Assembly (NCBI GenBank): GCA_030268105.1
Contig: BSDZ01000008.1
Span: 1,178,001-1,242,000 of the forward strand
Direction of reading: 5' to 3'
Source of the DNA: Volvox africanus
Taxonomy: Eukaryota > Chlorophyta > Chlorophyceae > Chlamydomonadales > Volvocaceae
Length of the DNA: 64,000 nt
Made by a program: the position numbers and the translations under genes. Shown piece after piece: positions 1-12,100 of this stretch (its first letter is position 1; every line of letters starts with the position of its first letter). Below the pieces are notes generated by a model. That model saw only the letters and a list, made by a program, of their open reading frames with translations, made no database searches and was not told where the DNA came from.

Positions 1-74
1 CCTGACCCCGGACGCCTGACCCGTCCTAAAATCTACCCAGAATATTTTTGATCTGGATGAATGTCTTTTCATCT

Positions 75-240
75 GATCTGGGTCACATGCTCCGGACATG
101 ATTTGGGTCGTAACCTCCTGATCTGATGTGGGTTGCGGGCTTCCTGATTTGATCTGGGTCACATGCTCCGGACATGATTTGGGTCGTAACCTCCTGATCT
201 GATCTGGGTTGCGGGCTTCCTGATTTGATCTGGGTCACAG
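75..240. repeat. 76-bp tandem repeat, two copies plus start of a third
   Basis: The unit starting GATCTGGGTCACATGC begins at 75, 151 and 227, exactly 76 bp apart. The first two copies are nearly identical (GATGTGGG against GATCTGGG inside the unit). The third copy breaks off after GGTCAC. No coding capacity was recognised. It is probably a local satellite fragment. Confidence 0.85.
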
Positions 241-854
241 CTCAGAATAAGTGAGGTGATTTGGGTTTGGATACGACGTGGGATCCCGTGGTGAGGCAAA
301 GAGGAGGTAAAGAGCAGGATACTTTGAAAGGGAAGGATCAACGGAAAACATCCAACTAACATCTCAAGACAGGGAACAGTAGTGAACACCCCGACTGAGC
401 ACGCGCTCGGCATCCGAGCATTCGCGGCACAGAACCGTCACCCATGGCATTCCATGACTCCTCAGTGACTTGGACGCCAGTCCCAGCCCCCGGTGCCAAA
501 TGCCGCACATAAGACCCGCCGAGCCAAGGGGTAGTTCCCCTATCGGCTTCCTCTGGGTTTGGACATGCCACTTTCAGTCACTTGCCTGCTTGCCTTCAGT
601 CACTTATCTGCGGATAACGGACAACGGATAACGGACAACGTTAAACCAAAGCTATCCTCCAATTGCAATTAGTCGTAGAAGTTTGACGACAAGCTTGACC
701 AGATTAGACGACACTTTTCGAACAGGAGCCAACTTAGAGGGGCAGTCAATGCGCCCTCTAAGGAGGGGCAGTTGGCTCTCCCTCCAACAATGTCGTCTTA
801 TGCGGTCCCGACGCGACCTGACTCCCACACCCGCCGGTTGGGCCGACCCGCGCG
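241..854. other. Intergenic sequence upstream of the EGY1-like gene
   Basis: No gene was recognised. A short direct repeat of GGATAACGGACAAC lies near 612-640. The stretch 683-854 is open in a frame different from the downstream first exon and contains an Arg/Ser-rich segment around 749-830 that would suit a chloroplast transit peptide, but no splice pair was found that joins it to the frame starting at 855. The promoter was not identified. Confidence 0.4.
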
Positions 855-3800
855 ATGATGGGCCAGGGCGCTTCCTCGACGCCCTCCACTCAGACACCGG
901 CGCCGCAGTCACCGGACGTGGCGCCGCCGCCGGGGCCAGTGGGCTCAGGCGGGAGCGGCACCTCCCCGCCGTCGCCGACACCGCCCGAGGAGTTGCGATT
1001 TAAAGTTGACAATGAGGGCAACGTGCAGCTGCCGAAGGTGTGTATGGGTGCGTATGGCGGTGAGATAATGGGGGGGAGCAGGGATGGGAGTGAGAGCGGG
1101 ACGGGGCGAGCAGGACGGGAGTGTGAGGCGACGGTGTTCGGGTGGGATGTGTGTATGTACGACGGAGGGTAAGTGTTTGTGTGTGTGGAGGGGGGAGGAA
1201 GAGGGGTAATGGTTTTTACAGCTTCTTGATTCTCGGGGGGGGGGGTAGCGGGAGAAAGGGGGAGCTCTCCAGTTCCCAAAACTCCGTCGTACCACAGCCG
1301 CCCGTCTCCCTTCTCCCGACCCTCCTACCCTGCAGGAGGTGATAGACAAGCTCAAGTCATCAGTGTTCGGGTTTGACACGTTTTGGGTTACCTCCGTTGA
1401 CAACTACGGACACGAAGGGGTGGTGTTCAAGGGCAACGTACGGGGCCGCGACCCCGCCATGTTGTACCAGAAGATGCGGGACAGGCTGCAGGTGCAAACC
1501 CTTGTAGTGTATCTGTGCGTGTATGTGTGTGTATTTCCAGCATATTGATGAGGTTTGCCCCTTATCCCGACCACCGAATTCGGGAATGGTGGTCACTGGT
1601 CCATCCCACTGGGCCGCACCCTCGCATCACCACCCTCGTACAACCTCACACACGTGTGGTGTTGACTCCACCTCGTACGGCTATAACCCAACCAGACACA
1701 CGGAACTTAGGACTTGGTGTTAAACACCCGCTAACCTCGCCGAAGGGGCAAACCCCTCAAGGCCCCCAAACCCCCCACATCCCTCTCACCGTCGTCGCTA
1801 CCGCTAGGTAGTTTACGTCCCTCAAGACTCATTGCCGCTGATGGCTGCGTGGAACAGAACTACAGATTGCTGATCTCTTAGGGCTTTTAGGTTTTAAGCT
1901 GCTGCTGTGTTTTCGCTGTTTCGACTCCCCTCCCCCCGCCACCCCAGAACGCCTTCTCTGGCGCCTATCAGTTATTTCTGTTAGAGGATAAGGACGAGAA
2001 ACCCACAGTGGTGGTGCTGCCGCAGGTGGGAGGTGGGAGGCGAGCGGATGGGGACGGGAGGGGGGTGGGGAGACATAACAGTCTGCAGTCATGTGGATGA
2101 TGTGGCGGTTAACAATCGACGGGTGTAAGCTGGGTGCGTTGAGGGGGTTGGGGGTTGGGTTGGGTGGGTATGCGACATATTACGTAATGATCGAAATCTG
2201 GGTACGCGGGTGCCGGAGACCCACGGGACCCATGGGACGGTACTCACGTGGTGGTGGTGGTGGTGGTGGTGGTGGGTAATGATGACGGCGGCGGCGGTTA
2301 CGTGCGTGGCGGGTTGGCGGGGGGTGGCGATGAGTCCCGTAGACGCTAAATCCGCAAGCCAGAGAAGCCTCCTGCCATTCGGCCTTTCCCTGCAACAGCG
2401 TCGCCGCATCGCGTTTTCCATCAAGTTGACTTTGTACCGTCCGTGTAGCCTAAAACCCTAAAACCCTAAAACCCTAAACCATGTATCGTCCATCAATGGT
2501 TCTACTTTCCTTCTGGTGGTGTCCTTCCCCCCCTCCCCCCCCCCACGGCAGGGCCGCGGCCTCGACACTCAGATCAGCAAATTCACGGAGGTACGACACG
2601 GGCTGTGTGATGACTAAATATACACACATACACACACACGCATACGCCACTAGCACGCTGCTCTCATCCACCGAGCTGCGACCACCGCCCACCTGCCCCC
2701 GAAGCCCCAAAGCCCTATCGGCCTCTTGTTCTCCGTCACCCTCTCCAAATGACGAGCCGCCATCAGCCGATTCACCCGTCTTGAAGCCCGTCTCCCCGCG
2801 GCACTAACTCGCGGCATCTGTTCAGGGTACGACAATCTGTTTCTTTGCATTCACATTCACATTCATTATCCCCTCGGCTCTGCCGTACGCAGATCTGGCT
2901 AGCGTGTTTGTTCGCTCTGGCCACTGCCGTTACTAGCTTCAACGCGGCGGGGGTACCCCTCCTGGAGTTTGCCATCGCCCCCTTCACTACCACCATAACG
3001 CAGCAGGTATCTGTTTGCGACCTCCCCCGCGGATATGGTTAAACCAAGTTTTCTATTTTGGCTTTGTCTTGTTACGACGCACAATGTTTTCAGTTCGTGA
3101 GTTGTGCAGCCAATTGGAACATACACAAACAATAAACAGATAACTGAATCGTACTTGTCGTACTCATTGGACCAGCAGGCAGCAGCAGCAGCAGTATCCC
3201 CATCTGTGTCACGGTATCGTTTTTCTTTTGGTCGTTGATTTCCCGTTTTTCGCAGGACGTCATTGAGGCCCTTCCTGGAGTGCTGGCCTTCTTCTTTGCC
3301 CTGGGTGAGGTTTCTGAGGTCACACATATACACGGATAGGCACACATAAACGCCACTGTAATGACCTTAGACGTATGAAGTACAAAACCCACCCCACAAG
3401 CTAACCGCTTAACGAACTATCGAAGGACATAAGCTATTAATCACCCCAGCCACTTACGACGTCTTCCGAGTAAACACCCACCGCCACCACCCCCACCACC
3501 CCAACCAATATTCATTCGTGGCACGCGCAACGTTTTTCGGTTTCTCGTTACAGTTTATTTGGTTAACTCTTCACTACCTAACGACCTGACCAACCTTCCG
3601 GGACTTTCTCAGGTTCCCATGACTTGGGCCACTACCAGGCCGCGCGGCGTCACGGCCTGCAGCTGTACCTTCCCTTCTACATCCCCGCCGGGTTCGGACT
3701 GCTCGGCAGCTTTGGAAGCATCACTCGGGTGTGTGTGTGTGTGTGTGTTTGCGTGTGTGTGTTTGCGTGGTGCATGGGGGGCAGCAGGCGCCTACGTTTC

Positions 3801-6786
3801 CTCTGTTTCAATGTTACAATAAACAAGGGCAGTATTTGGTGACATGTAGTGCCACATAACATCAGACAGCGGCTTTTGGAAGCTTATGTTGCTTTCATTT
3901 ACATCCACTTACACTCATTTTAATCCCCTCCTCCCCTGCTCCTGTCTCCCCGCACGAACCACCCACTTTGCAAAACACACACAGGTTCGTAACTTCGTGC
4001 CAAACCGTGAGGTCCTTCTAGACCTGGCCGTGTCCGGGCCCCTGGTGGGCTGTGCCGTATCCGGAGCAATGCTGCTTACGGGCTTTGTACTGACGGCGGC
4101 GGGCGTCGTGAATGTGGGTGAGTCGGGGGGGATAGGGGGGGGGAATGGGTATGGGTTTGGGGGGACCTGCGCAGGAATCCCTCACCATGACCCTCCGTCC
4201 GGTAGTACGTCTGTAACGTATTCATTCGTTGTATGTGGATCCAACTTCCCTGAATCCCACATCTGGATCCCAACTGGATTCCGCTTTGTCCTCCTACCGG
4301 ATTCATCTGGATCCCGCTATAAATCTCACTGGATCTCCTGTTTGGATTCACCTGGATCTGGTGTTGCTAACCCTCTCTCTCTCCGCTGTCGAAGTTATGT
4401 TTATTATACCATGAACTCTCCCGAGTGTGTAAGTGTGTGGTTCGTACTTTTAGTCCTGACATTCTCTCCTCGCTCTCTTTATGTCGCCACCACCACCACC
4501 ACCATCACACCCCCCTTACGCCTGTTTTTCCTCAACCCACGCTTTCTGCTCCAGGGGTGGACACGCCGGCCTTCGCGGACAGTACGCTCGTGGCGCTGCT
4601 TGCAGGGCTGTTTGTGGGGCCGGAAGAGTTGTCGCAGACTGTCACGGAGGTGAGCTGCGTTCGGTAACGAGAGAGAGGGGGGTTGGGGGGAGGCAGGGAG
4701 GGAGGTGGGGAAGTCGAAGAAACGAGGTATGATACCGCTGCAGAAGCGCTGCTGTTATGCATGGCTAACCGCGAGGGTGGAGGACGACGTGCAGCTCCCT
4801 CCAAAAAGGTAGAGAAGGTGAAAACGTTGGAACGTAAACCAGGTAGCCGCCAAGGCCGCAAATAGAAGCCGGAAAGATGGGGGGGGGCGGGAATGGGGCA
4901 GACGAAAGAGACAGACCTACACTGCCCCACTGCGCAACCCCCAACCCCCCTTTAGCGAGCACTGGTGGATCTTGGGCTCCTGGGTTCCGGAGCTGCTCTC
5001 CGCTCTCTGCCCTTTCCTCCTTAACCTCCAACTACTTCTCTTTCCGCTTCTGTTTCCCTAAACGACATCCACTTCCCACTCCGCCCCACCCCCTCGACCT
5101 CCACCTCCTGCACCTCCTCCCGCAGATGCCGAGATCTGTCCGCCGCACTCCTAGACCAATACGGGCCTGTTGCACCTCCTGGATCTCCTCCTCTCTTTCC
5201 AGGATGTCCGTCTGGCTTAGCGCTGAAACGTCGTTACCGAAAACATACCCACACGCAAAAAGCATACACACACACACACAACCCTCCCACACCCGTGCGC
5301 CAATCTCGACGTGTATTTCCCCCCTTCTGACGAGGAGGTGATTCCCCGGGCTCCCCGCACGCCAGGTAAATTTCCTGGTGCTGGCGGGCTGGGCGGGTCT
5401 GATCGCCAACGCCCTCAACCTGATTCCGGCCGGGGAGCTTGACGGCGCCAAGATGGTGTTGGGCTGCTGGGGCCGCCGTACCGCGTCCGCCGTCTCAGTG
5501 TTCACAACTGGGGCATTGGGCTTCTCTGCCATCACGGGCAACGCGCTGTCCTTATACTGGGTAAAATACCGGTCTCTATTGCCGGGCTAAATAAGAATAT
5601 GTTGTTGACGTATTCGTAATATGTGATGTCATATCATTTCGCATTATGTCGGATTACGTCATGCTCCTCCTCTGACGAGAAGCGGCACAGCTCTCCATCC
5701 CTCCCTCCATCCCTCCCTCCACCCCTCCCTCCACCCGTCCCTCCACCCCTCCACCCCTCCCTCCACCCGTCCCTCCACCCCTCCACCCCTCCCTCCACCC
5801 CTCCCTCCCTCCACCCCTCCCTCCCTCCAACCCTCCCTCCCTCCAACCCTCCCTCCCTCCAACCCGCCCTCCAACCCGCCCTCCAACCCGCCCTCCAACC
5901 CGCCCTCCTTCCCTCCAACCCGCCCTCCGACCCTCCCTCTATCCCTCCATCCAACCCTCCTTCCACCCTTCCCTCCAACCCTCTCTCCACCTCTCTTCAT
6001 ATCTTTCATGTCTTTTTACATCATATTTTAAAACTGCTTTCACACGCTTCAGCTATAGTGCACCCCGGAACGTCCCTCTGAACGCTTTCCTCACCCCCAC
6101 CCCTCCTCAAACCCTCACTCCCCCCAATCCCTACTCCTACCCAAACCCTCACTCCCCGCCTTTCAGGTCCTGTTGCTTCTGTTTCTTCAGCGAGGTCCCA
6201 TCACCCCCTGCTACGAGGAGCTGTCTCCGCCCATGTCAGAATCCAACCGCAAGGCCGCACTGGCGCTGCTGGGTTTCTCGTTGCTGGTGCTGGTGCCCTT
6301 CCCCATCGAGCTGGCCTACGCTATCCTGCAGGTGGGCTGCCGGGCCCTGGGATCGGTGCGGGAGGGGGTTGGGGAAGGAGAGAGGGGGTACTCGTCGGGG
6401 CCGAGTTGGGGGAAGGGGATTCTGGCGGAGGGGAGGTGGGGTTTCTGGCGGGGCGGGTCATCCACCAGTCAGCAGTTCTTTGATGTCGAATGCCTAGTGG
6501 GGATGGTGGGGATGGTGGGGAGGGGAGGGTGGTGGGCAGAGGGGCATGGTATGAGAACTCGATCACGATTACTCGGGCAGTGCGAAGAGGGCATGACGTA
6601 ATGCCAGGTGGAGGATGAAGGTGCGGGGAGAGGAGGCGACATACGTATGGGTTGTTGAGAGGTATGATGACCGACCGGAGCTCCTGTCCCCACACTCTTC
6701 CCCCGTCCCCTCCCCATCTGTCCACTCCGCAGGTGCAGCAGCCGGGTTTCATCGTGCCCCAATCCTTCCCCACAGACCTCCTCTGA
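855..6786 (+). CDS. EGY1: EGY1-type chloroplast site-2 zinc metalloprotease homologue (variant HDLGH motif)
   Basis: Intramembrane M50 peptidase family; plant EGY1 sits in the thylakoid/chloroplast membrane and is needed for chloroplast development. Twelve exons with matching phases: 855-1037, 1336-1491, 1948-2025, 2552-2590, 2893-3006, 3256-3304, 3613-3728, 3985-4117, 4555-4649, 5366-5560, 6167-6331, 6733-6786 (about 458 aa). Family marks seen: FGFDTFWVT and FKGNVRG near the N-terminus; the zinc motif region GSHDLGHYQAARRHG; LGSFGSITR; the second active-site motif NLIPAGELDG; and the C-terminal LQRGPITPCYEEL. The usual HELGH reads HDLGH (CAT GAC at 3618-3623), so the catalytic Glu is Asp. 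The start at 855 follows an in-frame stop at 819, and the resulting N-terminus is Ser/Pro-rich rather than a clear transit peptide, so the 5' end may be incomplete. The 39-nt exon 4 is the least certain. Introns carry GT, poly-G and CCCTCC repeats. Confidence 0.88.
2449..2480 (+). repeat. Interstitial telomere-type CCCTAAAA run
   Basis: Three consecutive CCCTAAAA/CCCTAAA units lie inside an intron of the EGY1-like gene. CCCTAAAA (TTTTAGGG) is the telomere repeat known from Chlamydomonas and relatives. The run is short and could be a trace of break repair or chance. Confidence 0.7.
5695..6000 (+). repeat. CCCTCC-type pyrimidine-rich array in intron
   Basis: About 300 bp of CCCTCCAC/CCCTCCAA/CCCTCCCT units fill much of the intron between the protease exons ending at 5560 and starting at 6167. 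The strand is almost purely pyrimidine. The same motif recurs at 21127-21263. Confidence 0.9.
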
Positions 6787-9182
6787 CGACCGCCAGATCC
6801 TAACCTCCAGGTAGCGCGGTGCGGCACCCGTTGTACTGCACGATGCGATACTGGACAGTACGACATTAGGCGCGTAAACGTGAAAGGCCTACGGCATGTT
6901 AGATCGAATGGTTTGAAGGCTTTTGACTATTTTTTATGAGATAAATCGGTTAAATGACTTCGTACTTTGAATGGTTTAGATTGGTACTATGATTGGTTGC
7001 ATTGGTTATGGATTTCCAGAATATGTACGGCGCAGTGGAAGGTGGGATGATGGGATAGCGCTGGTTGGGTCAGTGTTTGGGACATGCGACCCCCCTTCCC
7101 CCGGGGGGAGGGGGGAGGAAGGGAAGAAGGGAACGAAGGAAGTTTGAACCGTGATTGTGGGCTACGTACGGGACTTAGGAATCAGTTACCACTAAATGGC
7201 GCTTCGCCGGGGCACAACGTTTGCCTGCAGCGGAATTCGTTGACGGTGAGGAAGGCGGTGAATAGAAAAGGATGGTGGTGATGTTGGTGGTGAGAAGGGA
7301 GGGGCTTCCATTCGGGCCTCACAGGGTTAGACAAGCTGGCTGCTGCTGCTGTTGCCGAGTCAGGGGCTGAGTCAGGCAGTCGGGAGGTATGGCAATCGGT
7401 GTTTTTGTACGACAGTTCGCTGGAAGGTTGGTTGTTGGTTTCATAGGAATGACTTCAACGGGCCGCAGTCAAGGTGGGAAAGGAGATGGTGACGGGAAGT
7501 GTGGGTTCGTTAGCGGTTGATTGGTTTTCTCGTGTTGCAGATAGATAGTGGGTTTCAAAAAAGTGGTTCCACGTTCGTTTTTCGGTACTCATTATCCAAT
7601 TGGGCGAAGGGAGTGAATATAGGATACCTGGCCGCGTGGCCACGCAGTCGGAAGGTAAAGTTATAAATGCAATAAAAAAAGGGATGAGAAGAAGCGGACG
7701 ACAAATATACGACAAATAAAACAAAAGCTTCGACGTGCAGGGCTAGGGAGGGATTTGACGTGTTGGTATTGTCGTATCCTTATAGAGTGTTCATCAGAAG
7801 CGGCAGTCTCGGGCAAGTGGGCGAGCGGCCGGAAAGACGTCGCAGAAAGAGGTTATGAGCGAGGAAAGAGGAGTTTGGTTTGGGGTGGGCATGTGCGTGT
7901 GTATGTGTAAGTGTGTGTGATTCTGTTTGGGGAAGGGGGGGGGAAGAGGGGGGTCGAGAGTATCCGGCAGGTGCCCGCGGTCGTACTGGTGGCAGTAACA
8001 TCAAAATTGGAGGTGAGGGCGTTAACGGTTGATATGGAACAATATCGGTTGGCGGTTTGGTGTTGGAAAACCTGAAATCAGGAGAGTACATGACTTGAAC
8101 TCTGCGGAGTGGGTGTCCCACTCTGTGACGTTAAGGGAACCCTGTGAACTGGGTAGATTAGTTCGTACGGAGAAGTACGGCGCCAATCGTACGACAGAGG
8201 CTTTATAGGTTGTAGGTCTTCAATGGCTTGGAGGCGACACTTATTACGGCGTCACTTATTACCTACGTTTCTGACACAGGAGAGAGGGAGAGAGGCGATT
8301 CAGGAGGGAGCAGAAAGAAAGCAAGACAGCCATGATGTGATAGTAGGACAAGAAATTTGCCAGAGCGCCGTACTGCACAGCAGCACCGGATTTGCTGCGG
8401 TGCAGCAGCGGTGGGGGTGGAGGCGAGCGCCATCACTACGCCGCAGGCACTCGTACGTGGAGGAAGCCAGACACGGCGGGACTTGAGAACTCTGCACCCA
8501 CTGAGACCAGGGCGCCGTATCGGCCACGTCTGCATGTGTGGTTGATCGGCCTGATCTCACATTCTGGAAGGAGGGGGCCGGGTCGGAAAGTCAGTTTCTC
8601 AGGGCGACTCCGCTCAGGGACGCCAGGAATGCCGTTACGAGTCAGCCGATTTCAATGTCCCACAATGCCATGATCTCTATAATCCCTGAACATGTTTGAC
8701 ACGATATATTCGCTACAGAGAATTGGAAGGCTGATTATAATCCTTGCCGGACAGGCTTAGTGTTAGTTGCTTAATGTCGGCCGCGGACGCGGCTGGCTGA
8801 CAACAGTTAGGAATGATAACCGAAGCATGTCTCAAAGTACGTGCTTAAGTACATGTAAGAATGTTTATTAAGAATTTGATCTCGTAGTGAGGCGGCTTGC
8901 ATGCCGTATTGGAGAGCTGCGGGACCCAGGTAGGGGTGTCAAAAGCTGATAGAGGCCTGCTTTTGACTGACTTAGAGAAATTGTTTATCCTTGTGGTAAT
9001 TTTGCAAAAGGAGATTAGCGCTTGCGCTGGAGTTTCAAATATCGGTCGCTCGCTCGTCGTCTAAGGCGCAGCAGTACCTAACACATAACGAAATACTATC
9101 TCGTTTCTATTCAGACACCAGATTGCGTATGAAGATACTGCCATAGAATTCTCCTGCTTAATGCAAACCTTGTAGCGTTACA
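6787..9182. other. Intergenic region between the protease and the low-complexity gene
   Basis: No coding exon was recognised. It includes the 3' flank of the protease gene and the 5' flank of the gene at 9183. Visible items are a C/G hairpin-like run at about 7087-7115 (C-rich arm followed directly by a G-rich arm) and a short GT-rich run near 7890-7930. Open frames on both strands lack splice support or family resemblance. Confidence 0.5.
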
Positions 9183-12100
9183 ATGGCGTCAGCTGGTCAC
9201 GCTGTTTCCGGAGTGGAAGAGGCGCTCCGGGCTCGCGCAAATGCAAGGCGAATAAAGGAACACTATGAGGGAACTCTTGGAGTACCAAGCGAACTGCAAT
9301 CATTGTAAGTAAGGCGCACCATCTCTCCCCTGCTCATGCCCGTCACTGGCTGGGGCGCGCTTTTATAACCCGTTGCTGAACCATTTTTAATTTTCACTAA
9401 AGCTCTTGAATTCCAGTATCCTCATCATCTCCAGTGGAAGATTTCGCCCCTTTGGGTGCCCATCCGCACGCCTTCCATCACAATCATTGTTAACCTGGAA
9501 ACATTCGTTTCATCAGGAACGCTTGTTCTCTTTATTTTTAAACTTAATTTCTTATTTCGCCCTTAATCGCCCTCATTTTGAAAATCCCTTGCAGGAGCCA
9601 CCTATTGACGCACGACAAGGCCGCGGTCTTCGCTGGTCTAGAGAAGCTGCCGTTCTACAGCAAATCCGATGTCCCGCTACCTCCAGCACCATCTGGATCT
9701 GGGCCGCTGGCTCCGGACCCTCGTCATCCACCCCATACATTCCAGGTACCCCAGCCCCCTCACCGCCGTCAGCATCCGCCACCTGTCGCCATGCCCAGCT
9801 TCAGTTCCCAGCTCCCCGTTTTCCTGCCCAGGGGCTCGGCGGCCGTTTCGCTGCCGCCGGGCCCCTCCCTGGCGTCCCCGGGGCTCTGGCCTCAGGATCC
9901 CGCAACCCCTGCTGCCTCCCATACCGGCGCAACCGTGGATGGTGCAGACCCTCTAGAACTGCACCACCTCCAGCAGCAGCAGCAGCAGCAACTACACCCA
10001 GAAGCGCTCCAGGGGGATGCAACCGAAGTACCCCCGGCTGAACAACCATATCCCCTGGAGCCAGGAATTGGGCCCCGGTCCGGCAGCCGGGTTTTACTCC
10101 CCTCTGGTTTCACCTTGGACCCGTGGCGATGGACCCCGGGGGACGACCCCCTCAATCAGGTACGGCAACAGTACGATGATTGTACGGCATGAGGAGGTTT
10201 TCTGAGGAAGCAGGGTTTTTTTAATAGTATATCGAATCTCCTTGCGTTGTGATTTCCTTTCAATAAACTTTGGCGCGGTGTGTGGGAACAGGTCTTTGCC
10301 ACAGGGGATTCGCAATCGCATGCAGGGGTCCAAAATACACACACACACACACAGACGCGCACACGCACATACGAACTCTCTCCCTCTCTCCCTCTCTCCC
10401 TCTTCCCCCCAGCATTCAGATTTAAACGTCAACCATATTTTTCTCACTCTTCACCCGCCTTCCTCCCCGCCCCAATACCCCCCTGAACATACACGTGCAG
10501 ATACGCATACACACACACACACACACCCCACATCCCCCCTCCCGCCCACGGCTTCCTTACCATGTGAACCCGCAGACATCGGACGTCTCCCCCGGCCTCC
10601 TGGACCTCGTTCCTTCTGACAACCACCTGCAGCTGCAGCTGCACCACAGCCACACCTACAACCCCTCCCATCCCCACGGCTTTGGTCAGCAGCACCCGCC
10701 GCCGCTACGACGGGGAAGCACCCCCGCAGGTACGGGTACGGGTACGGGTACAGGAGCTCGCCCGACAGCGTACCAGCACCCCGACTCGCGCATTGTCACA
10801 CCTGGCTCGGCGTCTTCGTCGCGAAATGGGTCACCGACCCGTGGGACAGCATCGGGTGCGCCCGGCGGTGCATTCGGCGGCTTCCGTAGTCCGAGTCCGT
10901 ACGGCACGGGTTATGGATCTGGATCCGGCGCGGGCTCCCCGACGGGCACCGTGTTCGGGTCGTTGCCGGAGGCGGAGACGGAGGAGGAGCGGAAGTACCG
11001 CCTGGCCCGTCAGCGGCTGCTGTCCCCCAACGACCTGACTCCGCGAGAATGGGCGCGGATAGGGCCGCCACAGGTGGGAGGTCGGGGATGTGAATGTACG
11101 ATTATGTACGACGATGTGCAGCAATTAAAAGTTATATCACGCAATCTAAGATCTTCACGGCACTCGTAATTATCGTACACCCAAAGGAAATTGATTATAA
11201 AGAGCGGAAGAGGGCCCAAGAGGTAGCAAGGGGGGTTTTACAGTAGTGGGCTGGGCTGGGCTGGGCGGGCTGGAAGGCGGAGCGTTTGGCCACACGAACC
11301 TTAAACTAGGAGGGTTTTTCCAGGAGGATCAAGGCGGCCAAGACTTACATTACCTAGTTGTCGTACCACTGTCGTAGGACGCTGCGGACCTTGAAAAGTT
11401 CTCGGCGCGGGGCTACTCGGTGTCGGTGGACTTCGACCGACAAACGCTGCTGCCCAAGCGCGTGGCGCGACCCGACATCTTCCACATCTCGCCTGAGGAG
11501 GTGAGAGGGGAGTGCGGAGGAAGACGATTGACTGGCGCCAAGAAATGGGTCTGTCTCTCTGTCGCTTTGTCGCTTTGTCGCTCTGTCGCTCTGTCGCTCT
11601 GTCTCTCTGTCTCTCTGTCTCTCTGTCTCTCTGTCGCTCTGTCGCTCTGTCCATTGAAGGTCGACTGCGCCCTTTCCTATTACCTTTTGTCGCATCTTGC
11701 CGCATTACAGTATTCATCGCTGTCAATTTAGGCACGTCCTTGACAAAATTAGTTATCAGTTGCCGTGCTAACTGAAGTTGCCGTACGTTTCGTTTTCCGT
11801 TGTTTTTGCCGTAAAATGTAATGTTTTCAGGCCCAGCGGCGGCAGATAGAAGCGGATGAGGCCACATTGGCCCTTCAGGCCCAGCGGCGCGCGGAAGAAG
11901 AAGCGCAGCAGGCCGCGGCGGAGCTTGAACGTCAGGCGCGAAACGCAGCCCGTGGTCCTCGGTACGACGCTCTTGGTGTACTGCAAACGGAGGGCAGCGA
12001 TGCTCTTGTACTGCCACGCTTCCTAGACTGGTATCCAGGCAGCGTCGACGCACCCGGGCAGCTGATGAGCCATAGCCAGAGCGGCAGCCCCGGTACGGCA

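Noticed and set aside
5634..6009. Gly/Arg/Glu-repeat open frames on the minus strand
   Set aside because: They arise from the CCCTCC array inside a protease intron.
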